64,000 nt of DNA, taken from contig JAADFL010000167.1 in assembly GCA_013152945.1 (NCBI GenBank), forward strand, positions 22,970-86,969, in the 5' to 3' direction. The notes below the pieces were generated by a model, which saw only the letters and a program-made list of their open reading frames with translations, did not search any database and was not told the origin of the DNA. The position numbers and the translations under genes are program-made. Source of the DNA: Deltaproteobacteria bacterium. GTDB taxonomy: Bacteria; Myxococcota_A; JAADFL01. Positions 51,908 through 60,046 of the stretch are shown in pieces. Every line of letters begins with the position of its first letter. Position 1 is the first letter of the stretch.

Positions 51908-54900
51908 ATGTACAGACCTGTAGACAAGTTTCCTGACTTCCCGGAAATGGAAAAGAGGATCCTCGAACTGTGGGAGGATACCCGCGCCTTTGACAAGTTG
52001 AAGAAAAGGAACAAGGGCAAATCCAGGTTCAGTTTTCTTGACGGGCCCATTACGGCAAACAATCCGATGGGCGTACACCATGCATGGGGAAGGTCCCTCA
52101 AGGACATGTACCAGCGTTTTCATGCAATGTGCGGAAAAGAATTGCGATACCAAAACGGATTCGACTGCCAGGGGCTCTGGGTGGAAGTGGAGGTGGAAAA
52201 AGAACACGAATTCAAGACCAAGCATGACATAGAGGAATACGGAATCGATAAATTCGTAGATGATTGCAAGGCCAGGGTGAAACGTTTCTCCAGGATACAG
52301 ACGGATCAATCGATAAGACTCGGATATTGGATGGACTGGAACAACTCTTACTACACTATGTCCGAGGAGAACAATTATACGATCTGGAACTTCCTCAAGC
52401 GCTGCCACAACCGTAACCTCGTAAAGAGAGGCTTTGATGCAATGCCTTGGTGTCCAAGGTGCGGGGTCGGATTATCTGAAATGGAGATGCACGAAGGCTA
52501 TAAATGGGTGGAACACAAGTCGGTATTCCTGCGATTCCCGTTGAAAGGACGGCAAAACGAGTCTCTCCTTGTATGGACGACCACTCCCTGGACCCTTACT
52601 TCCAATGTCGCAGCCGCGGTAAACCCGGACATGAATTACTACAAGATAAAACTCGGCGACCGGATATTGTACGCCGGCGCCGACAACTGGGAATCAAAGA
52701 GGTCGGTGGAGGTCGAGAGAACCAGGTCTGCGGGAAAGCGAAAAGAAGAAGTCAAATTGAGGAGCCTGGCCCAGCATGTGGGGGGTGATGCACAAGTCGT
52801 AGGGACACTAAAAGGAAGAGAACTCCTGGGCTGGGAATACGAAGGTCCTTTCGACGATCTCGAGGCCCAGGGACAACCCGGGGGTTATCCTCACCGCAAC
52901 CAGGACCTGGCCGGTCTTACAGGTACAAGCTGCCACAAGGTAATACCATGGAGTGATGTAACGGGCCGGGAAGGAAGCGGTATCGTTCACATTGCACCGG
53001 GATGCGGCAAGGAAGACTACATGTTGTCCCCGGAGCACGACCTCGTGGCCATCTCTCCCCTGGATGAATCCGGAAGATTTCTGCCGGCATTTGGAAAGTT
53101 TGCCGGCATCTACGCCCATGACGCGACAGATGAAATCATAAGGGATCTAAAAGAAAAGCAGATCCTCGTATCAACGGAAAAATATCCTCACAGGTACGCC
53201 CATTGCTGGAGATGCGGAACGCCAATCCTGTACCGCTTGGTGGATGAGTGGTTCATCGACATGAGTTGGCGGGATGAAATTGCGAAAACCGTGCCGCAAA
53301 TTCGCTGGATCCCGGAATACGGCCGGCAACGCGAGTTGGACTGGCTCGAGAACATGGGAAACTGGATGATCTCCAAGAAAAGGTACTGGGGCCTGGCATT
53401 ACCGATATGGGTTTGCGACTCGCATTCATCAACAGATCCTGAAAAACGATGCGATTGGTTCACCGTGATAGGAGGCAAGGAAGAGCTGAAGGAAAAGGCA
53501 ATTTCAGGTTTTGACGAATTCGACGGTCATTCCCCTCACAGGCCGTGGATAGACAATGTAAAAATCAAGTGTGAGCGCTGCGGGGGGACGGCATCCAGGA
53601 TCACGGATGTCGGCAACCCATGGCTGGATGCAGGTATAGTCCCGTACTCAACGATGGGCTGGAACTCCAACCGTGAGGAATGGCGCAAGTGGTTTCCAGC
53701 CGACCTGGTCCTTGAATGTTTCCCGGGACAATTCAGGAACTGGTTCTATGCTCTTCTTGCAATGAACACAATGATGCAGGACGAAAAATGGGCGGATAGG
53801 ACGGCAGGTGACTCGCTGGTATTGCCTCCTTTCAAAACCCTGCTGGGACATGCACTGGTGTTCGACGAACAGGGACGGGAGATGCACAAGTCGTTGGGCA
53901 ATGCCATCGAATTCAACAAGGCTGCAGAGGTCATTGGAGCCGAGGTAATGAGGTACATCTTTGCATCCCAAAACCCAACGACAAACCTGCGTTTTCCGGA
54001 CATAAGAGAAAACCGGAAGAAAAACGTGGTCCACCAGGACCAGGAGGTCAAGAGGATCCTGCTTACACTGTGGAATTGCTATAGTTTCTACATAACATAC
54101 GCCGAGGTGGATAAACTAGGGCCAAAGGATATAAAAGGAATTCCACTGGATGAAAGAAGCGACCTGGACAAGTGGATAATTTCCAAGCTACAGGGCCTGA
54201 TAAAGTATGCAAGGGAAAGTTTCGAAGAATACAGGATTCACTTGTTCATGGAAGCCTTCGAGCGCTTTCTCGAGGATCTCTCCAATTGGTACCTGCGCAG
54301 GTCCAGGCGACGTTTTTGGAAGAGTGAGAACGACACGGACAAGCTCTCGGCGTTCGCCACGCTGTATGAAGTCCTGGAAGGTTTGATCAGGATAATGGCG
54401 CCCATCATGCCCTTTTTGACCGAGGAAATCTACCAGAACATGGTCAAGTCCGTATCTGAAGATGCGCCGGTGAGCGTACACTTGCTGCCTTACCCGGAAT
54501 ACGACCAGGCCAAGGTGGACCCGGACCTGGAAAAAAAGGTGGAGATAGTCATCAAGTATAAAAACATCGGCCTGGGGCTTCGTAACAAGGCCAATATTAA
54601 AGTACGCCAGCCCTTGGCCAGGCTCCTTGTCAAGCCGGAGTCGAAAGAGGAGGAAGAAATACTTAATATCGACTGGGTCCGGGAACAACTCCTGGAAGAG
54701 GTCAATGTGAAAACTCTAGAGATCCTCGACAAGATTCCCTCTACGATCAGGCAAAAGGTCAGCCCCAACTTCAAGGTCATGGGCCCCAAGCTGGGCGGAA
54801 AACTAAGGGCAGTCCAAAAAGCCCTGGAAACCGCCAATCCCGATAAAATGGAGCAGGACCTGAAATCCAGGGGCTCTGTATCCCTTTCCCTGAATGACAA

Positions 54901-55300
54901 CAGCAATGTGGAACTCGTTTCAGAGGACCTGGTCTTTGAGTCAACCGGTCCCGAAGACCTTGCTTTCGTAAGGGAGAACGAAATATTTGCAGCACTTGAC
55001 ATTGAACTCTCCAGGGAGTTGAAGCAAGAGGGCATTGCCAGGGATTTCGTTCGTGGCGTGCAGAATGAGCGAAAGCGCCTGGACCTTGACGTGGCCGACC
55101 GGATTCACCTGTACTTTGACGGCCCTGAAGAGTTCTCCCTTGCCGTACAGTCTTTCACAGACTATATCAGCAGGGAGACCCTTGCATTGAAAGTGGAACC
55201 GGACAATACGCTCACAGCGAACGAAAACGCGGCCATGATGAAAATTGCAAACATGGCTGTTAGAATCAAAATCGCCCGGGCAAAGACCGAAGGTCGCTGA
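51908..55300 (+). CDS. ileS: Isoleucyl-tRNA synthetase, 1130 aa
   Basis: A class I synthetase of isoleucine type: DGPITANNPMGVHHAWGRS near residue 50 occupies the HIGH motif position (HHAW here), an editing domain lies between about 190 and 400 (TTTPWTLTSNVAAAVNP, GTSCHKVIPW), WFIDMSWRDEI and NPWLDAGIVPYSTMGW lie in the catalytic half, and EMHKSLGNAIEF (about 659) takes the KMSKS position. An anticodon-binding domain (LSNWYLRRSRRRFWKSEND) and a long C-terminal region follow. The start at 51908 has GGAGG upstream and matches the family N terminus; a longer in-frame extension would overlap fmt. The HHAW signature marks it as a divergent IleRS clade. Confidence 0.95.
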   Translation: MYRPVDKFPDFPEMEKRILELWEDTRAFDKLKKRNKGKSRFSFLDGPITANNPMGVHHAWGRSLKDMYQRFHAMCGKELRYQNGFDCQGLWVEVEVEKEHEFKTKHDIEEYGIDKFVDDCKARVKRFSRIQTDQSIRLGYWMDWNNSYYTMSEENNYTIWNFLKRCHNRNLVKRGFDAMPWCPRCGVGLSEMEMHEGYKWVEHKSVFLRFPLKGRQNESLLVWTTTPWTLTSNVAAAVNPDMNYYKIKLGDRILYAGADNWESKRSVEVERTRSAGKRKEEVKLRSLAQHVGGDAQVVGTLKGRELLGWEYEGPFDDLEAQGQPGGYPHRNQDLAGLTGTSCHKVIPWSDVTGREGSGIVHIAPGCGKEDYMLSPEHDLVAISPLDESGRFLPAFGKFAGIYAHDATDEIIRDLKEKQILVSTEKYPHRYAHCWRCGTPILYRLVDEWFIDMSWRDEIAKTVPQIRWIPEYGRQRELDWLENMGNWMISKKRYWGLALPIWVCDSHSSTDPEKRCDWFTVIGGKEELKEKAISGFDEFDGHSPHRPWIDNVKIKCERCGGTASRITDVGNPWLDAGIVPYSTMGWNSNREEWRKWFPADLVLECFPGQFRNWFYALLAMNTMMQDEKWADRTAGDSLVLPPFKTLLGHALVFDEQGREMHKSLGNAIEFNKAAEVIGAEVMRYIFASQNPTTNLRFPDIRENRKKNVVHQDQEVKRILLTLWNCYSFYITYAEVDKLGPKDIKGIPLDERSDLDKWIISKLQGLIKYARESFEEYRIHLFMEAFERFLEDLSNWYLRRSRRRFWKSENDTDKLSAFATLYEVLEGLIRIMAPIMPFLTEEIYQNMVKSVSEDAPVSVHLLPYPEYDQAKVDPDLEKKVEIVIKYKNIGLGLRNKANIKVRQPLARLLVKPESKEEEEILNIDWVREQLLEEVNVKTLEILDKIPSTIRQKVSPNFKVMGPKLGGKLRAVQKALETANPDKMEQDLKSRGSVSLSLNDNSNVELVSEDLVFESTGPEDLAFVRENEIFAALDIELSRELKQEGIARDFVRGVQNERKRLDLDVADRIHLYFDGPEEFSLAVQSFTDYISRETLALKVEPDNTLTANENAAMMKIANMAVRIKIARAKTEGR

Positions 55301-55317
55301 CAAGAAATACGGGAGAC

Positions 55318-55890
55318 ATGGTGAAAAAGAAAATCATTATAATAACAGCCATCACTTCATTGGTATTGTTCCTGGACCTCTGGACAAAGCACCTGGCTGT
55401 GGAAAACCTCTGCAGACCAATGGGTGAATACACGGGCGCGGCATCATGCATGTCTCCCATGCGGGTGGTTCACGTGATACACGGGTTCTTCTCACTTAGG
55501 TACGTGGAGAACAAGGGCGCGGCATGGGGAATGGGGAGAAACCTTTCTCCGGGCTTAAGAGGCGCCCTTTTTGTTGGAGTGTCGGGCCTGGCGGTCATCC
55601 TCTTGTTCTACTTCATGTTCAAGGCACGAAGAGAACAGGTTCTCTTGCTCGCCGCCCTTTCTTTCGTGCTGGGAGGCGCGCTGGGCAACCTCTCCGACAG
55701 GATCAGGTACGGATATGTCGTGGACTTCGTGGAATGGTACATAGGCAACTACAGGGGCCGATGGCACTGGCCCACCTTCAATGTGGCCGATGCTGCGATT
55801 GTAGTGGGAATCGCCCTCCTGGCGATTGAAATGTTCTCTGCATCCAGGCGGGAAGCAATACAAGAATCACAGGCGCAAAAGGAGACCTGA
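55318..55890 (+). CDS. lspA: Lipoprotein signal peptidase (signal peptidase II), 190 aa
   Basis: Four membrane helices and both catalytic aspartates are visible: GNLSDRIRYGYVVDFVEWY and FNVADAAIVVG. YVENKGAAWGMG is the conserved family stretch after the first helix. It cleaves signal peptides of diacylated prolipoproteins made by Lgt, the next gene. The insertion after the first helix (about residues 30-50, with CRP...SCMSP) makes it longer than the usual 160-170 residues. It starts 17 bases after ileS, a common neighbourhood in Proteobacteria. Confidence 0.95.
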   Translation: MVKKKIIIITAITSLVLFLDLWTKHLAVENLCRPMGEYTGAASCMSPMRVVHVIHGFFSLRYVENKGAAWGMGRNLSPGLRGALFVGVSGLAVILLFYFMFKARREQVLLLAALSFVLGGALGNLSDRIRYGYVVDFVEWYIGNYRGRWHWPTFNVADAAIVVGIALLAIEMFSASRREAIQESQAQKET

Positions 55891-55895
55891 CCCGG

Positions 55896-56747
55896 ATGCA
55901 TCCTGTCCTATTTAGTATCGGCCCGGTAAGCGTCAGCACGTACGGCGTCATGATAGCCATCGGCCTCTTGTTCGCCATCATGCTTTCCAAGAGGGAAGGG
56001 ACAAGGCAGGGATTCGATTCGAAAGATATTATAGATATGAGTTTCTGGTCTATTCTTTCCGGACTGATAGGCGCACATATACTCTTCGCTATCGTAAATT
56101 TCAGAGAGTACTTGGAAGACCCGGTCAGGTTTCTCACCTTTTGGAGGGGCGGGGTGGTCTGGTACGGGGGCCTGGCAGGGGGAATAATCGGCGGCGGCAT
56201 TTTTCTGAAGATCAGGAAGATGGATTTTTGGAAGGTAGCCGACGTGGTTGCAGCCCCCCTGGCCATAGGTTTGTTTTTCGGCCGCTTCGGCTGCCTTTCA
56301 GCGGGTTGCTGCTATGGAAAACCAACGTCATTTCCATTCGGCATCGTTTATCCCGAAATATCACAGCTAGCTCCACCGGGGATTACCCTGCAACCGTCCC
56401 CCTTGTACGAATGTCTATTGATGCTAATAATCTTCTTCTATCTGACCATCATAAGGTCCAGGAAAAGGTACAACGGCCAACTCTTTCTTATCCACTTGAC
56501 CTTGTACTCGATTGGCAGGTTCTTTCTAGAAATGTTGCGGGGTGACGAGTTGCGGGGAAGCATCTTTCATTTGGACCTGATTAAAGGAATACCGGGTTGG
56601 GAGATCCTCTCCACGAGTCAGGCAGTGGGCATCGTCCTGCTTGTATTCGCCCTTTCCATCATGTGGATAAAAGACAAAAAGATCTCCGGGCAGCCGGACG
56701 CCGGGACTGTTTTCAGGTTGAAGAGAATGCTGTTTGGCGGAGCCTGA
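55896..56747 (+). CDS. lgt: Prolipoprotein diacylglyceryl transferase, 283 aa
   Basis: About seven membrane helices with the Lgt signature: YGVMIAIGLLFAI at the start, GGVVWYGGLAGGIIGG and the signature region GRFGCLSAGCCYGKPTSFPFGIVYP, which corresponds to GRxGNFxNGE in E. coli with Cys at the otherwise Asn position. The essential HPxQLYE-like segment appears as LQPSPLYECL and the late Arg in FFLEMLRGDE. It transfers diacylglycerol to the lipobox cysteine. It starts five bases after lspA, so both lipoprotein-maturation steps are encoded together. The GCLSAGCC variant is typical of a subset of Gram-negative Lgt proteins. Confidence 0.93.
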   Translation: MHPVLFSIGPVSVSTYGVMIAIGLLFAIMLSKREGTRQGFDSKDIIDMSFWSILSGLIGAHILFAIVNFREYLEDPVRFLTFWRGGVVWYGGLAGGIIGGGIFLKIRKMDFWKVADVVAAPLAIGLFFGRFGCLSAGCCYGKPTSFPFGIVYPEISQLAPPGITLQPSPLYECLLMLIIFFYLTIIRSRKRYNGQLFLIHLTLYSIGRFFLEMLRGDELRGSIFHLDLIKGIPGWEILSTSQAVGIVLLVFALSIMWIKDKKISGQPDAGTVFRLKRMLFGGA

Positions 56748-56756
56748 AAAAAGAGA

Positions 56757-58301
56757 TCACCCGCAATCCGGTCTCATTGATGTCCCAAGCCTTGCTATCA
56801 ATTCCTGTACAAGGTTCTCCATGGTTGGGACACTTGGAACCAGGTCACTTTTCAGGCCATGCTGCAAGAGTTCATGAGCCGTGCTCTCACCTACCGCCGC
56901 AACCATCATGGTATCGGGCCTGTTCTTTACAACATCAGGCACGGATTCAACAACGAACCGGGCCGCCGGAGGAGAGGGGAAAACCAGGACATCCGCCCTG
57001 CCCTGCGCCATTATTTCCCTGACATCCCTGGGGATGGGAACAGGCGACGTATGGTACATGGGGACCGGCACAGGATCAAAACCTGCTTCTTTCAAGTCGC
57101 GGAGCAAGCCGGGCCCGGCAGAGGAACTCCTCAAAACCCAGAGCCGGCCGGTTATCGGAACCCGCCCGGCCAGGAGCAGGCGGATTAGTTGCAGCTTTCC
57201 AGGCGTGCCCGGGGCAATAACCTTCCAACCTGCAGACTCGGCCTTCAACCCGAAACTACTGCTCGAAAGCAAGAGAGTAGGCCCGGGTTGAGTTCCATTT
57301 GCACGTTTCCAAAGATCAAGAAAAATCGACACTGCGACTTCACTGGTTATGAGCAAGTAATCGTCCGGAACGACCCGTTCCATGAATTCCATGATTGCAG
57401 GGCTCTCCCTGGCAGGTATGCACCTTGTGACAGGGACTTCGAACACCCTGGCCCCGGATACCCTGAGTCTCCACACCTCCGGGTAATGGTAGGCTTCTGC
57501 CCTGAAAAAGATTACGGTCTTGCCCGACATGGGTCTTGGGGCCTGTCTCTTCAGTCTCTCTGCCATGGAGACCACACTACCTACAATCGTTACCGCCGGC
57601 GGCCTTATCCCAGCTTCTACTGCAAGCCGGCCGATTTCAATTACAGGTCCTGAAACGCATCGCTGGCCGGGGGTCGTGCCTTCCTGGACAACGATTGCAG
57701 GCGTGTTTTCAGGCATACCGTTTTCCACGAGCAATTCCACAATCTCGGCAAGGTGCTTGACTCCCATGTAGAATACCAGGGTCAGACCGCTTGTAGCCAA
57801 CTGCTTCCATGGTAAATCCCTTGCGCCTCCGGACAAGGAGTGGCCCGTCACAAGCGTCACCCCCCTGCTCAAACCACGGTGTGTAACAGGCACGCCTGCA
57901 TAAGCTGCTGCGCCCATGCCGGCGCTTACCCCCGGCACCACTTCAAAAGGAACGCCCGCCTCCATGCAGGCCAGGGCCTCTTCCGCCCCACGGCCGAAAA
58001 CATAGGGATCCCCGCCTTTCAACCTGACGATACGTTCAGGGCCGTTGGGCCTCGTGGCAAGGTCTACGAGCAGTTTGTTTATCTCTTCCTGTGTCATTGC
58101 ATGTCCGCCGCCGGTCTTGCCCGCATAGAACTTCATTTGGGCCGGACACATCCGTATCATCTCCGGGGCCGCCAGGCTGTCGTACACCAATGCATCACAG
58201 CTTGTAAGCAAATCGTATCCCCGCATCGTAATCAGGTCGGGGTCTCCAGGCCCGGCTCCGACCAGGTATACAGTGGCTGAAGTTTTTCTCTGCTCACTCA
58301 A
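56757..58301 (-). CDS. cobA-hemD: Fused uroporphyrinogen-III C-methyltransferase / uroporphyrinogen-III synthase, 514 aa
   Basis: Residues about 8-250 form a SUMT (CobA) domain: VYLVGAGPGDPDLITMRG, KTGGGHAMTQEEIN, RLKGGDPYVFGRGAEE, and the VPGVSAG and VTGH segments. Residues about 258-510 form a HemD domain (TVIFFRAEAY, DYLLITSEVAV, VLVFPSPPAARF, VAAVGESTAHEL). The fusion makes uroporphyrinogen III and converts it to precorrin-2, feeding sirohaem, cobalamin or the sirohaem-dependent haem route. Such fusions are common in anaerobes. A nearby demand is the 16-haem cytochrome and the b cytochromes of the Hmc operon. The gene converges on lgt with nine bases between stops. Confidence 0.93.
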   Translation of the reverse strand: MSEQRKTSATVYLVGAGPGDPDLITMRGYDLLTSCDALVYDSLAAPEMIRMCPAQMKFYAGKTGGGHAMTQEEINKLLVDLATRPNGPERIVRLKGGDPYVFGRGAEEALACMEAGVPFEVVPGVSAGMGAAAYAGVPVTHRGLSRGVTLVTGHSLSGGARDLPWKQLATSGLTLVFYMGVKHLAEIVELLVENGMPENTPAIVVQEGTTPGQRCVSGPVIEIGRLAVEAGIRPPAVTIVGSVVSMAERLKRQAPRPMSGKTVIFFRAEAYHYPEVWRLRVSGARVFEVPVTRCIPARESPAIMEFMERVVPDDYLLITSEVAVSIFLDLWKRANGTQPGPTLLLSSSSFGLKAESAGWKVIAPGTPGKLQLIRLLLAGRVPITGRLWVLRSSSAGPGLLRDLKEAGFDPVPVPMYHTSPVPIPRDVREIMAQGRADVLVFPSPPAARFVVESVPDVVKNRPDTMMVAAVGESTAHELLQHGLKSDLVPSVPTMENLVQELIARLGTSMRPDCG

Positions 58302-58318
58302 TTAAGCCTCCCGGGATC

Positions 58319-59845
58319 TCAGCTTTCCAGCGGGCCTACCGCTTCCTCCACTGCCTGCAATACCTCGAATTCCTTGACCGCCCTGGTCATCCTGTTGTGA
58401 TCATTGAACAACGGCCTGTCTTCCTCGAGCCTTGGAACATGCTTTCTAACCACATCATATGCAACCCGAACCCCTTTGCCCGGCTTCAGCGGGGCCCTAA
58501 AATCGAGGGCCTGTGCTCCTGAAATGAATTCTATAGCAGTTACGCCGCAGGCATTGTCAAGGATTCGCCTGGTCTTCAAAGAAGTGTTCATGCCCATTGA
58601 AACGAAATCCTCTTGATCCGCGGCAGCAGGTATGGATTGGTTCGCGGCCGGATGGGATAGTATCCGGTTCTCAACGCAAAGCATACCGGCAGTGTACTGG
58701 GAAAGCATGAGACCGGACATCAAGCCCGGCTTTGGAGTCAGGAAGGGGGGAAGTCCCACAGACAGGGCAGGGTTCAGCAATCTGTTCAACCTCCTCTCGG
58801 ACAGGACCGAAAGCATTGAGAGCCCGATACCGACCATTTCCATGGGCAAAGAAACCGGCGTTCCCTGAAAGTTGGCGCCGGTGAGCACCGTGTCCTCCTC
58901 CCATAGAAAGATGGGATTATCTCCAAGGCCGTTCAGTTCAATTTCGATTTGAGATCGGGCATATTTCAATGCATCTCTTGCAGCTCCTGTAACCTGGGGC
59001 GTGCTCCTCATGCTGTATGCATCCTGGACCTTCTTGCCCTTTTGCGCGAGTATCTCGCTGCCTTCGGTGAGCTTCAAAATATTCATGGCGCTTGTGACAG
59101 ATCCTGTAAATCCCCGGTGCTCATGCAACCTGCGATCATATGGTTTCATATTCGCCTTCAGGCATTCAAGGGTCATTGCTGCTGAGATTTCAGTGGTCTT
59201 TATCCAACGTTCCGCATCGTAAACGATGAGAGCGGCCAGGGCGGTAAGGACATTCGAGCCGTTTATGGTGGCAAGCCCGTCCCTTGCCTCGAACTCTATC
59301 GGTTCAATACCCGCCTTTTTCAGCGCTTCCGCGGCCGGCATTCTCTTGTCCTCATAAAACGCCTCGCCTTCGCCGATCAGGACCAGGGCCATTTGCGCCA
59401 TGGGAGATAAATCTCCGCATGCCCCGACGGATCCCTTTTCGAACATTACAGGAGTGACCCGCTTATTCAACAATTCAACGAGCTTCCTGGTAACGGCCGG
59501 CCTTTGGCCGGAATGACCGTGGCAATGCACGTTTATCCTTCCCGCCATGGCCGCCCGTACGACCTCCTGCGGCAACGGCTCTCCTATCCCTGCTGCATGG
59601 GAATATACCAGGTAACGCTGAAAGTTCTGGATCTGCTCGTCGGACAACACCACTTCGGAAAACTCGCCGATACCCGTGTTCACGCCGTACATTATCTCCC
59701 TGGAATCGATCTTGCGTTTCAACATCTGCCTGCAACTCTCGATCCTTTCCCAGGCACCGGGATGCACTTCCACCTTTTCCCTGTCTCTTGCAATTGCCTT
59801 GACTTTCTCGATTGTCAGTGATTTTCCATCCAGCACGATAGCCAT
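58319..59845 (-). CDS. hutH: Histidine ammonia-lyase family protein with Cys in the MIO motif, 508 aa
   Basis: The aromatic amino-acid lyase fold is clear: MYGVNTGIGEF (Tyr53), YSHAAGIGEPL (His83), the MIO region GSVGACGDLSPMAQMAL (142-144), TINGSN (Asn195), QDAYSMRSTPQV and AADQEDFVSMG. The SH pair in the substrate-selectivity position points to histidine rather than phenylalanine or tyrosine. The residue numbers coincide with those of P. putida HAL. The MIO tripeptide is Ala-Cys-Gly instead of Ala-Ser-Gly. The ATG has AAAGGAGG six bases upstream. No hutU, hutI or hutG is nearby, so it is not a classical hut operon; it lies 17 bases before cobA-hemD. Confidence 0.85.
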   Translation of the reverse strand: MAIVLDGKSLTIEKVKAIARDREKVEVHPGAWERIESCRQMLKRKIDSREIMYGVNTGIGEFSEVVLSDEQIQNFQRYLVYSHAAGIGEPLPQEVVRAAMAGRINVHCHGHSGQRPAVTRKLVELLNKRVTPVMFEKGSVGACGDLSPMAQMALVLIGEGEAFYEDKRMPAAEALKKAGIEPIEFEARDGLATINGSNVLTALAALIVYDAERWIKTTEISAAMTLECLKANMKPYDRRLHEHRGFTGSVTSAMNILKLTEGSEILAQKGKKVQDAYSMRSTPQVTGAARDALKYARSQIEIELNGLGDNPIFLWEEDTVLTGANFQGTPVSLPMEMVGIGLSMLSVLSERRLNRLLNPALSVGLPPFLTPKPGLMSGLMLSQYTAGMLCVENRILSHPAANQSIPAAADQEDFVSMGMNTSLKTRRILDNACGVTAIEFISGAQALDFRAPLKPGKGVRVAYDVVRKHVPRLEEDRPLFNDHNRMTRAVKEFEVLQAVEEAVGPLES

Positions 59846-59938
59846 TGTCGACCTCCTTTAATGCGGGGAGTGCCCGGGTTGAAGCGCGATCCACCCGAGC
59901 ACACACCCTGGGTAGTTCGCTCCCACCCGCCCCACTGC

Positions 59939-59958
59939 AACCAAGGTCGACCTTGGTT
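59939..59958. promoter_or_regulatory. Perfect 20-bp palindrome upstream of hutH
   Basis: AACCAAGGTCGACCTTGGTT reads identically on both strands. It begins about five bases downstream of the transcription start predicted from the adjacent promoter, a typical operator position, and could also form a hairpin in the leader. Confidence 0.6.
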
Positions 59959-59970
59959 CGTGCAATCCAA

Positions 59971-59999
59971 GGATTACTAGGGAGTGAAAGGGGTGTCAA
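59971..59999 (-). promoter_or_regulatory. Candidate hutH promoter
   Basis: On the minus strand a perfect TTGACA (59999-59994) is separated by 17 bases from TAATCC (59976-59971). The -10 is weak, as is usual for activated or repressible promoters. Confidence 0.45.
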
Positions 60000-60046
60000 T
60001 GAATTTTCTTATTTCAACCACCATGGAACCGGCCCCTGCCACACAT

